The notes: generated by a model not told the origin, from the letters alone. A stretch of DNA of 64,000 nucleotides from Arion vulgaris (GCA_020796225.1 CM036756.1:44149398-44213397), one strand, 5' to 3'; positions 23,571 to 34,110 are shown, counted from the stretch's first letter. Numbers and translations are program-made.

Positions 23571-24639
23571 CCCCACCCCTCCCCGTTGTGGTTAAATATC
23601 CCTTTAGAAAAATAATTGCATCTAAAAATAACCGCGGCGAACAGCAAAGAAATAAACCGGTTAAGGGTCGCAAATCACAGGTTGGTAATCACTGCTATCA
23701 ACATTTTGAGACTTCTCTTGTGTGTACATTAACACCTGTTGATATACATTACTTTAGTTGTTTATGATTGTCGGCTTGCCATACTTCAATTATAAATTGT
23801 GATAAATATATGAGTCTTTTTTTTACATCCAGAAGCACTTTAGCTTTCAGCTCTTCGGCTCGGTATCATGGACATCGTAACCCTTTGGTTCCGTGCCTCG
23901 AACACCGTAAATCTGGAGAACCTGTGGCTTTTTCTGCCAGCCCACGGAATTGAACCCGCACTCACAGAGAGCTTGTCACAACACGTTGCCATAGTGACCA
24001 CGTCGTGCCATGAAAATACCGGAGAACGAGACCAGCTTGGGTGTGCAACACCAACATTTTCGGTGTACAACACTGTACTTGGTTGGACTACAGGAAACAA
24101 TGATCTTTTACTTTGGTATCTAAATTACAATTACCTCTGAAGTCGGCGTAAGGCTCGTCTGAATGAAGAGGGACACTGGTGATAAGGAAAGTAAACATTT
24201 TCGCAACAAAGAATCAGCCAGAGGCGCCATATTAGATGCTCTGTTTACGTCTGAATTCATAGTAGGCGGACGTACAAAATGAAGGGTAAAAAATATATTT
24301 AAGAGCAATAGAAAGATATTTAACATACAAACAACTAATAAAAATGTTCAGAAACTGACAATCATATTTTTTTTTCTCTCGTTTTATCTTATTGCTTATT
24401 AAGTGAAGCGTTGCAGGGAGCAGGCAGGTAGAGAGGAGTTAAATATATCTTTTTTGGCTGCTTAGGCTGTTGTCATATTGAGTTTATTTAGTGTTTTTTA
24501 GATTTTACCTATCCATTTTTTTTCTAGGTTCTTCCGCCATTTCCTACGCTTTTAAAATGATTTATTGAGTGACGTGCTCAATGTTATAGTGTGTCTGTTG
24601 GCAGGTTGCCTCCGGTTTAAGTCTTTGTATTTGCTGGAA
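23571..24639. other. Unassigned stretch with a tRNA-like relic
   Basis: No supported gene. Sequence around 23935-24010 (GGAATTGAACCCGCACTCAC with ACGTTGCCATAGTGACCACG) reads on the - strand like a tRNA-type SINE head. The rest is AT-rich with a poly-T run at 24367-24376. Confidence 0.4.
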
Positions 24640-24958
24640 CAGACTACGGTCTGTAACAGAAAGGATGAGAGAGATTGTAATAGAAGTAGAAGGCAAGAAA
24701 AGAATGTATTCATCAAGAGAGATAGGGAGAGAAAGAGAGACAAAAGAGAGAAGAGAGAGAGAGGGATGGAGCATACTGCGGTCTATAACAGAAAAGATAG
24801 GAGAGGTTGTAATAGAAGTAGAAGACAAGACAAGGATGTATTCATCAAGAGAGATAGAGGGTGAGAGTCAAAGAGAGATATGGAAGAAACTGTTGTCTAC
24901 AACAGGAAGGATAGAAGTGGTAATATAAGTAGAAGACAAGAAAATGATATATTTATCA

Positions 24959-25000
<42 letters not shown>

Positions 25001-25090
25001 TGGAACAGACAGGAGGGATAAGAAAGGTTGTAAGAGAAGTAGATGGCAAAACAAGAAAAAATGTACTTCTCAAGAGAGAGCGGGGGAGAG
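24640..25090. repeat. Diverged ~110-bp tandem repeat, four copies, plus (GA)n
   Basis: Four purine-rich units share the order GG-ACAGACT or CATACTGCGGTCT, then ACAGAAAGGAT, GTAATAGAAGTAGAAG-CAAGA and TCATCAAGAGAGA. They start near 24640, 24770, 24880 and 25000. A (GA)n run lies at about 24961-24994. Divergence between units is clearly greater than in the large arrays, so this is an older tandem duplication. The open frames in it are low-complexity Arg/Glu runs. Confidence 0.75.
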
Positions 25091-25219
25091 AGAAAGAGAG
25101 AGAGCGGGAGGCAGAGGCTGATATTGATTTGTGACAACGAAACATTGTAACTTCCTTTTACAAATCTTTGCATCAGCAAAATGATACATTGGATATCGAT
25201 ACGTGATAAGTTAGAAAAT

Positions 25220-25497
25220 ATAATAGAGAAGATGGAGATATGTTGAGCATGCTTTGAGAAGAAATGATCAAAGTATACCAAAGCAGACATTAACATGGGA
25301 GACAAAGGGTTCAAGAAAGAGAGGACGCCATAGAGAAACACTGAGACGAACGTTGCTGAGAGAGGCAAGAAATATCGGACTCAATTCCATACAAGAGATG
25401 GAACAAGTAGACCGGGATAGAGTGGTGTGGAAAAGTTGCTCGTAGGACGTACGTAACGTATAGCGGTGCGAGAAGAATATAATAATAATAATAGGAA
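25220..25497 (+). pseudogene. L-3 RTE-like LINE 3' end
   Basis: The + strand reads ALRRNDQSIPKQTLTWE, then GSRKRGRHRETLRRTLLREA and EMEQVDRDRVVWKSCS, and ends with an (AAT)n tail at about 25478-25492. This is the usual RTE-type C-terminus (GRPRETWRRT..REA...W..V.QDR..W). The same end, on the other strand, is found in the LINE at 60223-61088, whose tail is also (ATA/AAT)n. Confidence 0.82.
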
Positions 25498-25724
25498 AAA
25501 AAACCAGTCAGCATTTGGGAAAAGAAGGCTAAGAACGTAGATGAAATGGAAAGCGTGTAATATCTGTAGTAACAAACATCAAAGCATTGGAAAGCTGAAG
25601 AAGATTAAGCAATTTGTTATTAGGCCTATACTTTACTTTCATCAATTGTATCATTTGAGGAGCGATTTAAACAACAGAAGAAGGCCGGTCATATTTGTAT
25701 CTCAGTTTCTCTGGTATCCAATTT

Positions 25725-26005
25725 CTTCTTCTTCTTCTTCTTCAAACGCTCCATATTGACCACTTGTCAATAATTCTGTGTGATTTGTATGTGATCTGAG
25801 CCTAAGAACGATTGTACGTTGTGCCAGTTATGCGCCTACAAATAGGCCAGCATATCCGTTTGCTGCGCTGCTTTTTATTTACTAGACTAGCATAGCCTCC
25901 CTAGGGCCTACATCAGTCGTATCCTTACGACATGCATTTTAGGTTGCAGTGGTACTATTCTTTGCTTCCTTTGCGGGCCCCGGCACTACACGAGCGGGTA
26001 CTCAG
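25725..26005 (-). mobile_element. SINE-A copy
   Basis: Antisense copy: a (TTC)n tail at 25725-25742, then AAACGCTCCATATTGACCAC, GTACGTTGTGCCAGTTATGC, CAGTGGTACTATTCTTTGC and GGCCCCGGCACTACACG at the 5' end. Length is about 280 bp. No clean target duplication is visible. Confidence 0.88.
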
Positions 26006-26039
26006 TTTAGACTGTATCGACCTGAATGCCTTGCGATCG

Positions 26040-26132
26040 AAAAAATGTCGCAATATCTCGGGATTTCGAACCTGAGACTAGGCTTCTACGCAACCAAGTA
26101 AACTAGCTCTGTGCTTTCGTGGCTATCAATAT
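26040..26132 (-). mobile_element. tRNA-like SINE head
   Basis: Read on the - strand it has a B-box-like CAGGTTCGAAATCCCG preceded by TTACTTGGTTGCGTAGAAG, in keeping with a tRNA-derived head. The segment is partly duplicated at 26761-26815, on the other side of the LINE inserted at 26133. Confidence 0.5.
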
Positions 26133-26749
26133 CAGTTATAAGAGGACCATCATCATCATTGCCCTCCGGAAATGTCCATGGGTACACCGATCTCCGTCTC
26201 AACAAATCCAGCGGCCCAACACGCCAGTTCGATGTTGATTGATCAATCATTTTGCATATTTGGTATGTCGCTCTTTTCGGGCTGTACCAATATCGACATC
26301 CACCTCTCTCAATTTGGTCAGCAACTTTGATTTACAACCCTGAAACTCCTCTGTTCGGAAAGACTCTCTTAATGCGTTAAGAATGTCATTTCGATCCATA
26401 GCAGCTCCCTCTGATATTGTAGCCAAGCCAGCCATTCTATCAGCTCGTTCATTACCCCTGACTCTTGCGTGCTCAGGGACAAAAATGAAGGTGACTTCTC
26501 TGATCCCTGTCTGTACCAGTACCTCCACCAAGTTTTGTCTCACTATTCCTGTTTCAACTTTACTGACCGTGCTCATGGAGTCACTGAGTATAAACACACT
26601 AGAGTAGTCATGGGATGCCAACCACGTCATCGTCTCTGTAACCGCCCGTACTTCCATTGTCAAGCTACTTGGGGTTGTCGCGTAGTCCCCACTGGCCTCT
26701 CTTATTATTTTGCATCTGAACGGGCTAAAATCCCAACGAAGTGTTGTTA
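26133..26749 (-). mobile_element. L-1 LINE 3' end (RNase H) with target duplication
   Basis: The - strand encodes TMEVRAVTETMTWL, SVFILSDSMSTVSKVETG, FIFVPEHARVRGNERADRMA and DRNDILNALRESFR, so the RNase H Glu and both later Asp residues are present; the N-terminal YTDGS part is truncated or decayed. In VPEHARVRG the usual Gly-His is Glu-His. The 3' end lies at left, with ATCATCATC near 26150. An 11-bp direct repeat GCTATCAATAT flanks it (26122-26132 and 26750-26760), which I take as the target duplication of a 5'-truncated insertion. Confidence 0.85.
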
Positions 26750-27049
26750 GCTATCAATATATAGGCTCCTATGCAACCAAGTGAACTAGCTACTGTGTTA
26801 TCGCTGCTATCAATATATATTGAACTTAAATGTCCTGTAGTATTTGCAGGCCGTTGAGTATGAAGTGCAGCATTGTCAAATGAAAATCGGCTTTTAATGC
26901 TAGATATTAAATAAAAAATGCTAGAAAATGCTAGAAATATTTTTTTAATGCTAGAACAAATGCCAAAAAATATTTTATCTACCATTTGTGTTATATTAAT
27001 TACAGTTCGAAAATGTTTCATTTTAATTTGAGAAGTCAGACTGCCCATC

Positions 27050-28050
27050 TTATGGGACCTTTGAGCAATCAGACTGTCCATCTTCTGAAATTTTTGTTGG
27101 GTCATATGAGTCCATTGCTCCAATTTTGGTGGTGGCATATTTAGGTAATTCAAAGTTTTTGCAGCAACTATTATGCCCATATAAACCATATTTTATTGCA
27201 AGAATTGCTGAAAGCATGGGCAGCTGCGTTTTGTTTCTAATTTTATTTTTCACGATATTCATGCTGCTGAATAACCGTTCCACTTCAGCATTAGAACTGA
27301 GCAAAATTAATAAACATAGGGCGAAAGTTGCAACTTCTTTGAAGGGGTTACCTCCTGAAGAATCTGTATAATTGAAAACTGCAGACCAAAATCTCTCAGT
27401 GCTTGCAACATCAGTCCATTTAATAACTAAATATATGCTCCTGTATTGTATCTCAATTGATGACTTCATTTCTTCATCGAAATGAAATAATTCCAGCTGG
27501 GGAATAATATGTTTCTTAATATGTGTCAATGTATTTTGTACTGAGAACAAGCGTATATTCTTCAAAATATCAATATTTTCTGGCAGACGATTATGCAGCT
27601 ATTTGTACAGGGATAATCAAAAAGTTGTTTGTCCTTTTTTTGGATATGAGTTAATTGAGAAGCTTGAATTTTTTGACTAATTATCAATTCTTCAAACCTT
27701 TTCTCAAATCTAGAACTCAGCTGTGGATTTGGATCCAGAAATTCTTTAGTGTTAGTGTTAGTATCAAGAGGATCAATGCTGCTTGTTGGCAGTACTAACA
27801 TGTTAGTGTTAGGATCAAGAGGATCAGTGCTGCTTGTTGGCAGTACTAACATGTTAGTGTTAGGATCAAGAGGATCAATGCTGCTTGTTGGCAGTACTAA
27901 CATGTTAGTGTTAGGATCAAGAGGATCAGTGCAGCTTGATGACAGTACTAACGTGTAAGCAATAGATGTATTAAGAAGAGATATGAGATCAGAAAGCAGT
28001 TTTGTTTTATCAGCATTATTTGATTCAAAAAGTTTGTTCACTTCTTGAAC
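27050..28050 (-). pseudogene. hAT transposase, C-terminal part
   Basis: Two frames on the - strand. The downstream one contains STERFWSAVFNYTDSSG, ATFALCLLILLSSNAEVERL and SMNIVKNKIRNKTQLPMLSA, the hAT C-terminal dimerisation region (the usual S-N-A-x-V-E-R-x-F-S signature is seen as SSNAEVERLFS). The upstream one (27562-28041) begins NKLFESNNADKTKLLSDL and contains four tandem copies of a 17-residue unit. A frame break near 27565 separates them. It is inactive as it stands. Confidence 0.85.
27752..27955 (-). repeat. 51-bp in-frame tandem repeat in the hAT transposase
   Basis: Four copies of a 51-bp unit, each encoding DPLDPNTNMLVLPTSS plus one residue (I or T). Because 51 is a multiple of three it keeps frame in the transposase. 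Copies are almost identical, so the expansion is young or homogenised. Confidence 0.9.
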
Positions 28051-28300
28051 ATGTTTTAGAATTGGATGTATAAATGATATAAATTACGCATTCTAAACAA
28101 CTCATTACAGTGATATCATTTGATTCCGATCAACAACATGGCGGATGTGTATCTCTTCACGGATAGTGTTTGAACTGTTTTTTCACTGTGATTACTATTC
28201 GCTGGACCGAAGTTCTTGTTCAGTTGGACATTATTTTCTGTACAGTGTTGTGTTTTCTAGTGGAGCTTTTCAGTGGCAACGTAGGTTGCTACAGTGCACT

Positions 28301-29362
28301 TATCTTATCTTATCTTAACCACATTTGCCGTGAAGCGTCGTGGGAGAGTTAGTTTCCTATCTTGTGCCAGGTGTGTTGCGCTTGACGTTGTCAGTCCATG
28401 CTTTCGCAGGGACTCTGAGATGTTATCTATCCATCTTGTTCTTGGCCTGCCTCGTGCTCTGCGCCCTGAGTGTCGATTATTACAGGCACGTGATGGTAGT
28501 AAATGTGGTTCCATTCTCATTAAATGGCCGAACCACTTGAATCTTTGCTTCTCGATGTACTGTATGCATGGTATAGTACCAACGATGCTTCTGATATTCT
28601 CGTTTCTCACTCTATCTCGCCTTGTAACGTTGACAGCTTTTCGTAGACATCTCATTTCACATGTTGTAATCTTTCTTTCTTGTGTCTTAGTCAGGGGCCA
28701 TGTTTGGCACTGATAGCAGAGAGTTGGAATAAATATGCAGTTTATCAGTTGTCGTTTGACTGCCATGTTAATGCTTGGATGTTTTAATAGTGGTGACAGT
28801 TGGTATGTCACTGCGTTTGCCTTCTGGCATCTGGTCTCGATTTCTCTGTCCATCTTTCCATCTGCTGTGAATATACTCCCGAGATATTTGAATTCTGGAG
28901 TCTGTTGTATTTTGACATTATTCACGTGTATATTTAGTTGACCTGTTGACCTGCTTATTGTCATGACTTCTGTTTTGGAGGTGTTAATTTTCATGTCATA
29001 TTTCTCGCATGTCGCCTGCAGTGCATTTATGTGTTGTTGAAGTTTGTGTTCGTTGTTGTAAATTATACTCTGATCATCTGCAAAGAGTAGTTCGTTTATT
29101 AAATTGTAGTTGTTATCGAGGTTGTTATCTGTCTTGGTTTCTTGCGTTATCCTGTCTATGTAAATATTGAAAAGTATAGGCGAAAGCACACATCCCTGCC
29201 TTACTCCTGATGATAATTCAAATTCGTCTGTCAGGCCGTCGCTTGTTCGTACTACGCTTGAGAATTTTTGGTATAGCGCTCTAATATTGTCTAATAGTTG
29301 GCCCTGAATTCCATATTCACTTAGTATGGTCCATAGTTTGTTTCTGTTTATTCTATCACTTT
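28301..29362 (-). mobile_element. L-2 LINE, 5'-truncated, intact frame, 11-bp target duplication
   Basis: A single uninterrupted - strand frame of about 350 codons. In order: RINRNKLWTILSEYG, SSGVRQGCVLSPILFNIYID, LINELLFADDQSIIY with the FADD catalytic pair, FKYLGSIFTADGKMD, PTLCYQCQTWPLTKT, EMRCLRKAVNVTRRDR, YIEKQRFKWFGHLMRMEP, RGRPRTRWIDNISESLRKHG and the end VVKIR. The upstream palm with the first Asp and any endonuclease are missing. The 3' tail is (AAGAT)n on the - strand (28301-28316). TACAGTGCACT repeats at 28290-28300 and 29363-29373. It is the youngest-looking LINE of its group here. Confidence 0.93.
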
Positions 29363-29422
29363 TACAGTGCACTACTCGTGTAAAAAGTTACACCAGCGGC
29401 AGGCCGGTAAGATGGCGGCTAT

Positions 29423-29678
29423 CTTCTTCTTCTTCTTTGCGTTCGTTCTTTACGATCAATTTTAATCACTTTTTGTGATATGTTTGATCTTTGCCAAGAA
29501 CGTGTATACGTTGCACATTGGTTTGGTGGGCCCCTAAACGCATAGACTTCTATACGTTTAGGACACATGCATCCGATTTCAGCCAAACCTCCTTAGTCGC
29601 CTCTTACGACATGCATAGCAGGTAACAGTGGTTCTATTCTTTACACCCCAAATTTGGGCCCCGGTAACCACTCGGGCG
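29423..29678 (-). mobile_element. SINE-B copy with 11-bp target duplication
   Basis: Antisense 256-bp SINE: (TTC)n tail at left, then GCGTTCGTTCTTTACGATCA, AAGAACGTGTATACGTTGCA, CGACATGCATAGCAGGTAAC and the 5' end GGTAACCACTCGGGCG. ATGGCGGCTAT flanks it on both sides (29412-29422, 29679-29689). The 5' end on the - strand, CGCCCGAGTGGTTACCGG, resembles the A-box region of a Leu/Ser-type tRNA. The middle GTCGTAAGAGGCGACT block is shared with SINE-A. Confidence 0.93.
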
Positions 29679-29689
29679 ATGGCGGCTAT

Positions 29690-30424
29690 GTTTTCTAGCC
29701 TCTAGTCCGTGTCGATCTGCCGCAAGGCGAGTCAGGTCGCGCTGACCTGACCTTTGGTCAGTATGTTCAGCGCGCGCCTACAAGCCGCATCGCGTCTAAG
29801 TGGGTCAGCACACTAGTGTGATGACCCCTACTTCAAGGCGCATAGCAAGGAAGCCAAAATGATATGGTGTGCCAGGGATTGGTAGTACCTCTGTAACGAA
29901 GCTGTCATGCCCGTTTAAGGGCAGATTTCTGAACATTGGACCAAACCTGTCATTCAGCTCTCACCTGTTGCTCATAGCAGCTGTCAGCATGCGGCAGTAG
30001 CCATCATATGGGCATTGGCTTTGACAGGCCAACCAAACCAGGCTGAGGGTAGCCGGATGGTTAACAACCAATCGGTGAAATAGGTCTTGCCTACCTTGCA
30101 TGTAAAGACTGGACTCGACAGAGGGTGCGGAAGAAACCACTTCTGTGGCTCAACGGACACAACGGCGAGTACCAGCAAAGCGCTGTGGAGCGTACTGAGC
30201 ACGGTGAGGCACGTAGTACACCCTGGTCATCCACTGCACCTGAATCCTCCACCAGTCGTCTCGACTTGTCTTGCCACTGGATCTTGTTGGAAACAGGAGA
30301 GAGAGTGAGGTCGACGTTTAGCGCAACTCTTCCTCACTTTAATCAAACTTGCTGCGCTAGTCACTGATTCATCATTCATCTTCAAGGCACGCATCGGACT
30401 GACAAGTCACCTACGTGTCCATTG
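29690..30424. other. Unassigned GC-richer sequence inside the hAT
   Basis: About 730 bp of higher GC than its surroundings with no convincing frame or motif; with 28080-28290 and 29374-29411 it seems to be one older insertion of about 1 kb within the hAT, interrupted by the LINE and the SINE. Its ends are unclear. It might be untranslated sequence of an unrecognised retroelement. I cannot name it. Confidence 0.4.
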
Positions 30425-31010
30425 ACTGATATTACATTTTGTTTGTTGGATGAAGTAACTTTGTGGTTATAATCATATTTGATTGACGAACATTATTATC
30501 ATTTGATTCATCCAGTAATAGACATAATTGTCCTTGCCCAAGATTAGTAGTCAAATCTTCCTTGAAGTAAGGAGCAATGACATTCTTTACAATATTTACA
30601 CACTTTGTACGATGCGTCCTAACTTTATTTCCCATTTCACTGTACGATATGGTATTTTTGCACAAGTCTACCAAATTGATCACAAGAATTGCAAGGCTGA
30701 ATGACAGCAAATAAACATTGCTAAATTGGCCTCAATTGTAGATATCTTACCATCTTTCTTCCCAACGAAACTTGTAAGAAAAGCACTTTGACATGGACTA
30801 GCAAGTTTATGTTTCTTTGTTTCACAATGATTTGCTAAAAGAAAATACTTAGCTAAAATGTCATATCTACAATATCTACAATACTTGCAATGAGCTTTAG
30901 ATGAATCAGTTGGTACTTCAAGTAGCCACTTTGCAAAAGCAGGAACTATTAACCAGTCATTACAAAATTGTTTGCGGATACGTTGGTGTAGCTTTACTCA
31001 TTGCTGAATG
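30425..31010 (-). pseudogene. hAT transposase, N-terminal part
   Basis: The - strand across frames reads DWLIVPAFAKWLLEVP, then AHCKYCRYCRYDI followed by NHCETKKHKL, a degenerate BED-type zinc finger (Cys-x2-Cys ... His-x5-His), then ISTIEANLAMFICCHSAL, TKCVNIVKNVIAPYFKEDL and CLLLDESNDNNVRQ with the first catalytic Asp. This is the ZBED5-like hAT type. There is a frame break near 30710. About 150 or more residues between this and the C-terminal part are missing or replaced. Confidence 0.82.
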
Positions 31011-31319
31011 AGGAATTCATTTTATGATTTTAACACAGTCCTTCGTTGGTTTGGAAATGATTATATCACTTAAGAACAGTCACTGATGAGCTGCGAGCAA
31101 ATATAGAAGCTGGTGGCTTGAGAGAGAGAGTATAAGTGCGTCCCACACAGAGAATTTCATTACCCGGATCTCACTGCAGTAAATTGTATGTGTTTGTTCG
31201 TCGTGTTTTTTGTCGATTTTCTGATTCATGGACCAAACTAAAAGAAATGCTAAAAATGCTAATTTTTAAATGCTAGATTTCCTGCTAGATGCTAGATCGA
31301 AATTTTCAATGCTAAATAG

Positions 31320-32662
31320 TTAGTTAGTTTAGTTAGTTTGTTTCTTTCGTGCCAAAGGCGGCACATAGGGCAGAGGTTTTAGATCTCCATGTGATGCGGT
31401 TCGTTGCTAGCAGTTGGAGATCTTGTATGGTTTACATCCCAATAGTTTACTTTCTTGTTGGATGGTTCTTCGAAGAGTGGTCTTTGGTCTTCCACGTTTT
31501 CTTTTCCCAACTGGTGACCACATAAGGACTTGTCGATTTAGTCTCTTTTGTCTGATCTAAGAACATGACTAAATATTTCCACCTTCGTTTCCTTATAATA
31601 TTTGATACGGGTTGTTGGTGTGTTCTATCTCTCACTGTGTTGTTAGAAACGAAATCACTCCATTTGACTTTTAATAATTTTCGGAGACATTTATTCTCAA
31701 AGCTGTCCAGTTTCTTATCAATTTTCTTTGTTGATTTCCAACTTTCACAACCGTAGGTCAGTACAGGAATCACACATGACCTAAATAATTTAACTTTTGT
31801 GCACACACTAAGGTCTTGAGATTGCCAAATATTCGTTAATTTAGTGAAGGCACTAGCTGCTATAGCAACACGAGAGTTTATTTGTTTCATCGTGTCTCCG
31901 TTGTTTGACACTTTACTACCCAAAATATGTAAAATGTTCAACTTTCTCCAGTGTTTGGTCATTTATTACGATGTTATCTGTCGAGTTTGTGAGGTCCATA
32001 ATTTTGGTCTTGGCAGAATTAATCTGGAGCCCAACCTGTTCTGCAAGTGTGCAAAGATTACTCGTTAGTTTGTGGGTTGCTTGTGTGGTTGAATTCAATA
32101 TGGCCACGTCATCGGCAAAGTCAAGATCAAATAGTCTGCTGTTATTAAGCCATTTGATGCCTAGTTGATCATCTTGGGTGCATTTGCGCATGATCCAGTC
32201 TATATCTATCCCAAAAAGCATAGGTGACATAACGCAGCCCTGCTTCACACCAGAATTGACTGTGAACCAGTCTGCAGTTTCCTGCATATGTTCTTACACA
32301 GCAGGATGCTTCAGAATAGAAGGCTTTTATAATGTTGATGTATTTTTCTTGGAAGCCGTAGGTCTTAAGAATCTCCCAGAGAGTAGAACGATGAAGATTA
32401 TCAAACGCTTTCTGAAAGTCTATAAAATTTATCACTAGTGGTGACTGGAATTCAATTGATTCTTCTATAATAGATCTCAGCGTGAAGATATGATCGGTAC
32501 AAGAACGATGTGGACGAAAGCCAGCTTGTTTTTCTCTTAGCCTTGTGTCGACGACTTTTTTCAGCCTCTCCATCAAAATACTGCAGAATAGCTTGCCAGG
32601 TGTTGATAGCAGAGTTATTCCGCGCCAGTTATTGCAGTTTGACAAATCGCTTTTTTTTGGGA
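31320..32662 (-). mobile_element. L-3 RTE-like LINE, 5'-truncated, 9-bp target duplication
   Basis: The - strand encodes SNCNNWRGITLLSTPGKLF, REKQAGFRPHRSCTDHIFTL, NFIDFQKAFDNLHR with the first catalytic Asp, GVKQGCVMSPMLFGI, RLFDLDFADDVAIL with FADD, KVGLQIN-like VGLQINSAKTKIM, and the thumb CVIPVLTYGCESWKS, FENKCLRKLLKVKWSD. Frames break near 32285, 31920 and 31580. The tail at left is TTAG-rich, (CTAA)n on the sense strand. GCTAAATAG flanks the insertion (31311-31319, 32663-32671), placing it in the right subterminal zone of the hAT. Confidence 0.9.
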
Positions 32663-32778
32663 GCTAAATAGCAATAAAATAATGCTAGATCTAGCATTAA
32701 AAATACTAGATTGGCAACACTGATGAAGTGTCTTTCGCTTTCCATTTCTATATCTAAGTATGAAGGAGGTAGGTGAAC

Positions 32779-33038
32779 TTCTTCTTCTTCTTCGAACGCC
32801 ATATCGACCGCTTGTTAACCACTCTGTGTGATCTGTATGTGATCTGAGCCTAATAGCGATTGTACATTGTACCAGTTATGCATCTACAAGTAGGCCAGCG
32901 CATCCGATTTCTGCTACGCTTTTTACTTACTAGGGTAGCTTCTCTATGCCCTTACCTTAGTCACCTCTTACGACATGCCTTGTAGGTAGCAGTGTTACTA
33001 TTCTTTGCTCCCCATGCAAACCCCGCAACACATGGGCG
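32779..33038 (-). mobile_element. SINE-A copy with 11-bp target duplication
   Basis: Antisense 260-bp copy with tail (TTC)n, GAACGCCATATCGACCGCTT, CAAGTAGGCCAGCGCATCCG and the 5' end CCGCAACACATGGGCG. GGTAGGTGAAC repeats at 32768-32778 and 33039-33049. It lies 48 bp outside the hAT end and is a separate insertion. Confidence 0.93.
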
Positions 33039-33499
33039 GGTAGGTGAACCAATTCCTTACCTCAATTATGGAACGTCGACTTCTGCTGGAAATGAACCCA
33101 CAACACTTATGTTTACGATTACTAAAACACAACGAACTACACATTGTGCTAATCTGTGACACCTGCAAATAGATTATAGCTTGATATATCCTTCATACGA
33201 TACGGTGCTTACAGTATCAAGGTAGACAGGTATTCACCGTCGTTTGAGTGTTCTATTTCAGCGTATCTAAAATCGCTGTATCTCACATATTCTCTATATG
33301 TGTCTAGACTTTAGACAGTGTTGTATTATCTGCTGATGCCCTTATAGATTTGTAATCTCAAGCTGATGGGCTTGTATGTGAGGAAGGTACAGACACATAC
33401 AAATACATAAACATATACGGATTTATATATGTATATATATATAATACAAGAAATAAAGTGAAGAACCCGTTTTCATACCATGAAATATATTATGTAGTA

Positions 33500-34110
33500 A
33501 TGACGAAACACGTAAAAACAAAGTACTGTAGTTTTACAAAATACAAAAACAATACACAGCAACTTTTCAACCAAAAAATTTGTATCGAGCAAAGGATAGA
33601 ACGAAAGGGAAGAAATTTACTTCTAACACAACATACTACATAAAGAATCAGACAATACATTTCTAACACAACATACTACATAAAGAATCAGACAATACAC
33701 TTCTAACACAACATACTACATAAAGAATCAGACATTCACTTCTAACACAACATACTACATAAAGAATCAGACATTCACTTCTAACACAACATACTACATA
33801 AAGAATCAGACAATACATTTCTAACGACCCTAAAATGAAAATCTGTAACTAAAAAACGAATGTACTTTTAGTTTCCACTTCTAGGTCGTCTCTCTCTTTA
33901 TTTCGTTATTCGTATTTAGTCATATATTTTCATTTTAGAACCGTTAGGATTGTCTGATTCTATATGTAGTGTGACATGTAAGAAGTGAATTTCTTCGTTT
34001 CTGTTGTATCCTTTGCTTGATAAAGGCTTTTGGTCGAAACGTTGCTGTGTATTGTTATTGGTTTTTTTATTTTGTAAAACGATAGTACTTTGTTTACGTG
34101 TTTCGCCATT
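33500..34110. mobile_element. Fold-back element with long inverted arms
   Basis: The left arm (about 33500-33842) and right arm (about 33925-34110) are inverted copies: CGAAACACGTAAAAACAAAG against CTTTGTTTACGTGTTTCG, GTTTTACAAAATA against TATTTTGTAAAAC, CAATACACAGCAAC against GTTGCTGTGTATTG, and CTAACGACCCTAAAATGAAA against TTTCATTTTAGAACCGTTAG. The centre is CCACTTCTAGGTCGTC..TTCGTTATTCG. No ORF is present. The right arm has TTGATAAAGGCTTTTGGTCG then AAACGTTGC, a degenerate hammerhead-like core. Related single-arm copies lie at 41600-42560 and 63800-63960. A non-autonomous Penelope-like or fold-back DNA element are both possible. Confidence 0.75.
33618..33828. repeat. ~38-bp tandem repeat in the left arm of the fold-back element
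   Basis: Five copies of a 36-38 bp unit (ACTTCTAACACAACATACTA then CATAAAGAATCAGACAAT). The right arm has one diverged copy (33955-33990), so the expansion happened in one arm only. Confidence 0.9.

Larger units (their letters stand above)
26868..32722 (-). mobile_element. hAT transposon, 5.86 kb composite with nested insertions
   Basis: The ends are CAGCATTGTCAAAT... (left) and, inverted at right, CAGTGTTGCCAATC..., both soon followed by TTTTAATGCTAGAT or TTTTTAATGCTAGAT. A perfect 8-bp direct repeat ATGAAGTG flanks it (26860-26867, 32723-32730), as expected for hAT. Both subterminal zones carry many ATGCTAG motifs. Transposase pieces lie on the - strand: the N-terminus at 30425-31010 and the C-terminus at 27050-28050. 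Inside are LINEs (28301-29362, 31320-32662), a SINE (29423-29678) and about 1 kb of unassigned sequence. Removing the two LINEs and the SINE leaves about 3.2 kb. Confidence 0.9.

Noticed and set aside
24959..25134. Arg/Glu-rich ORF
   Set aside because: Low-complexity translation of a (GA)n tract and purine-rich tandem repeat.
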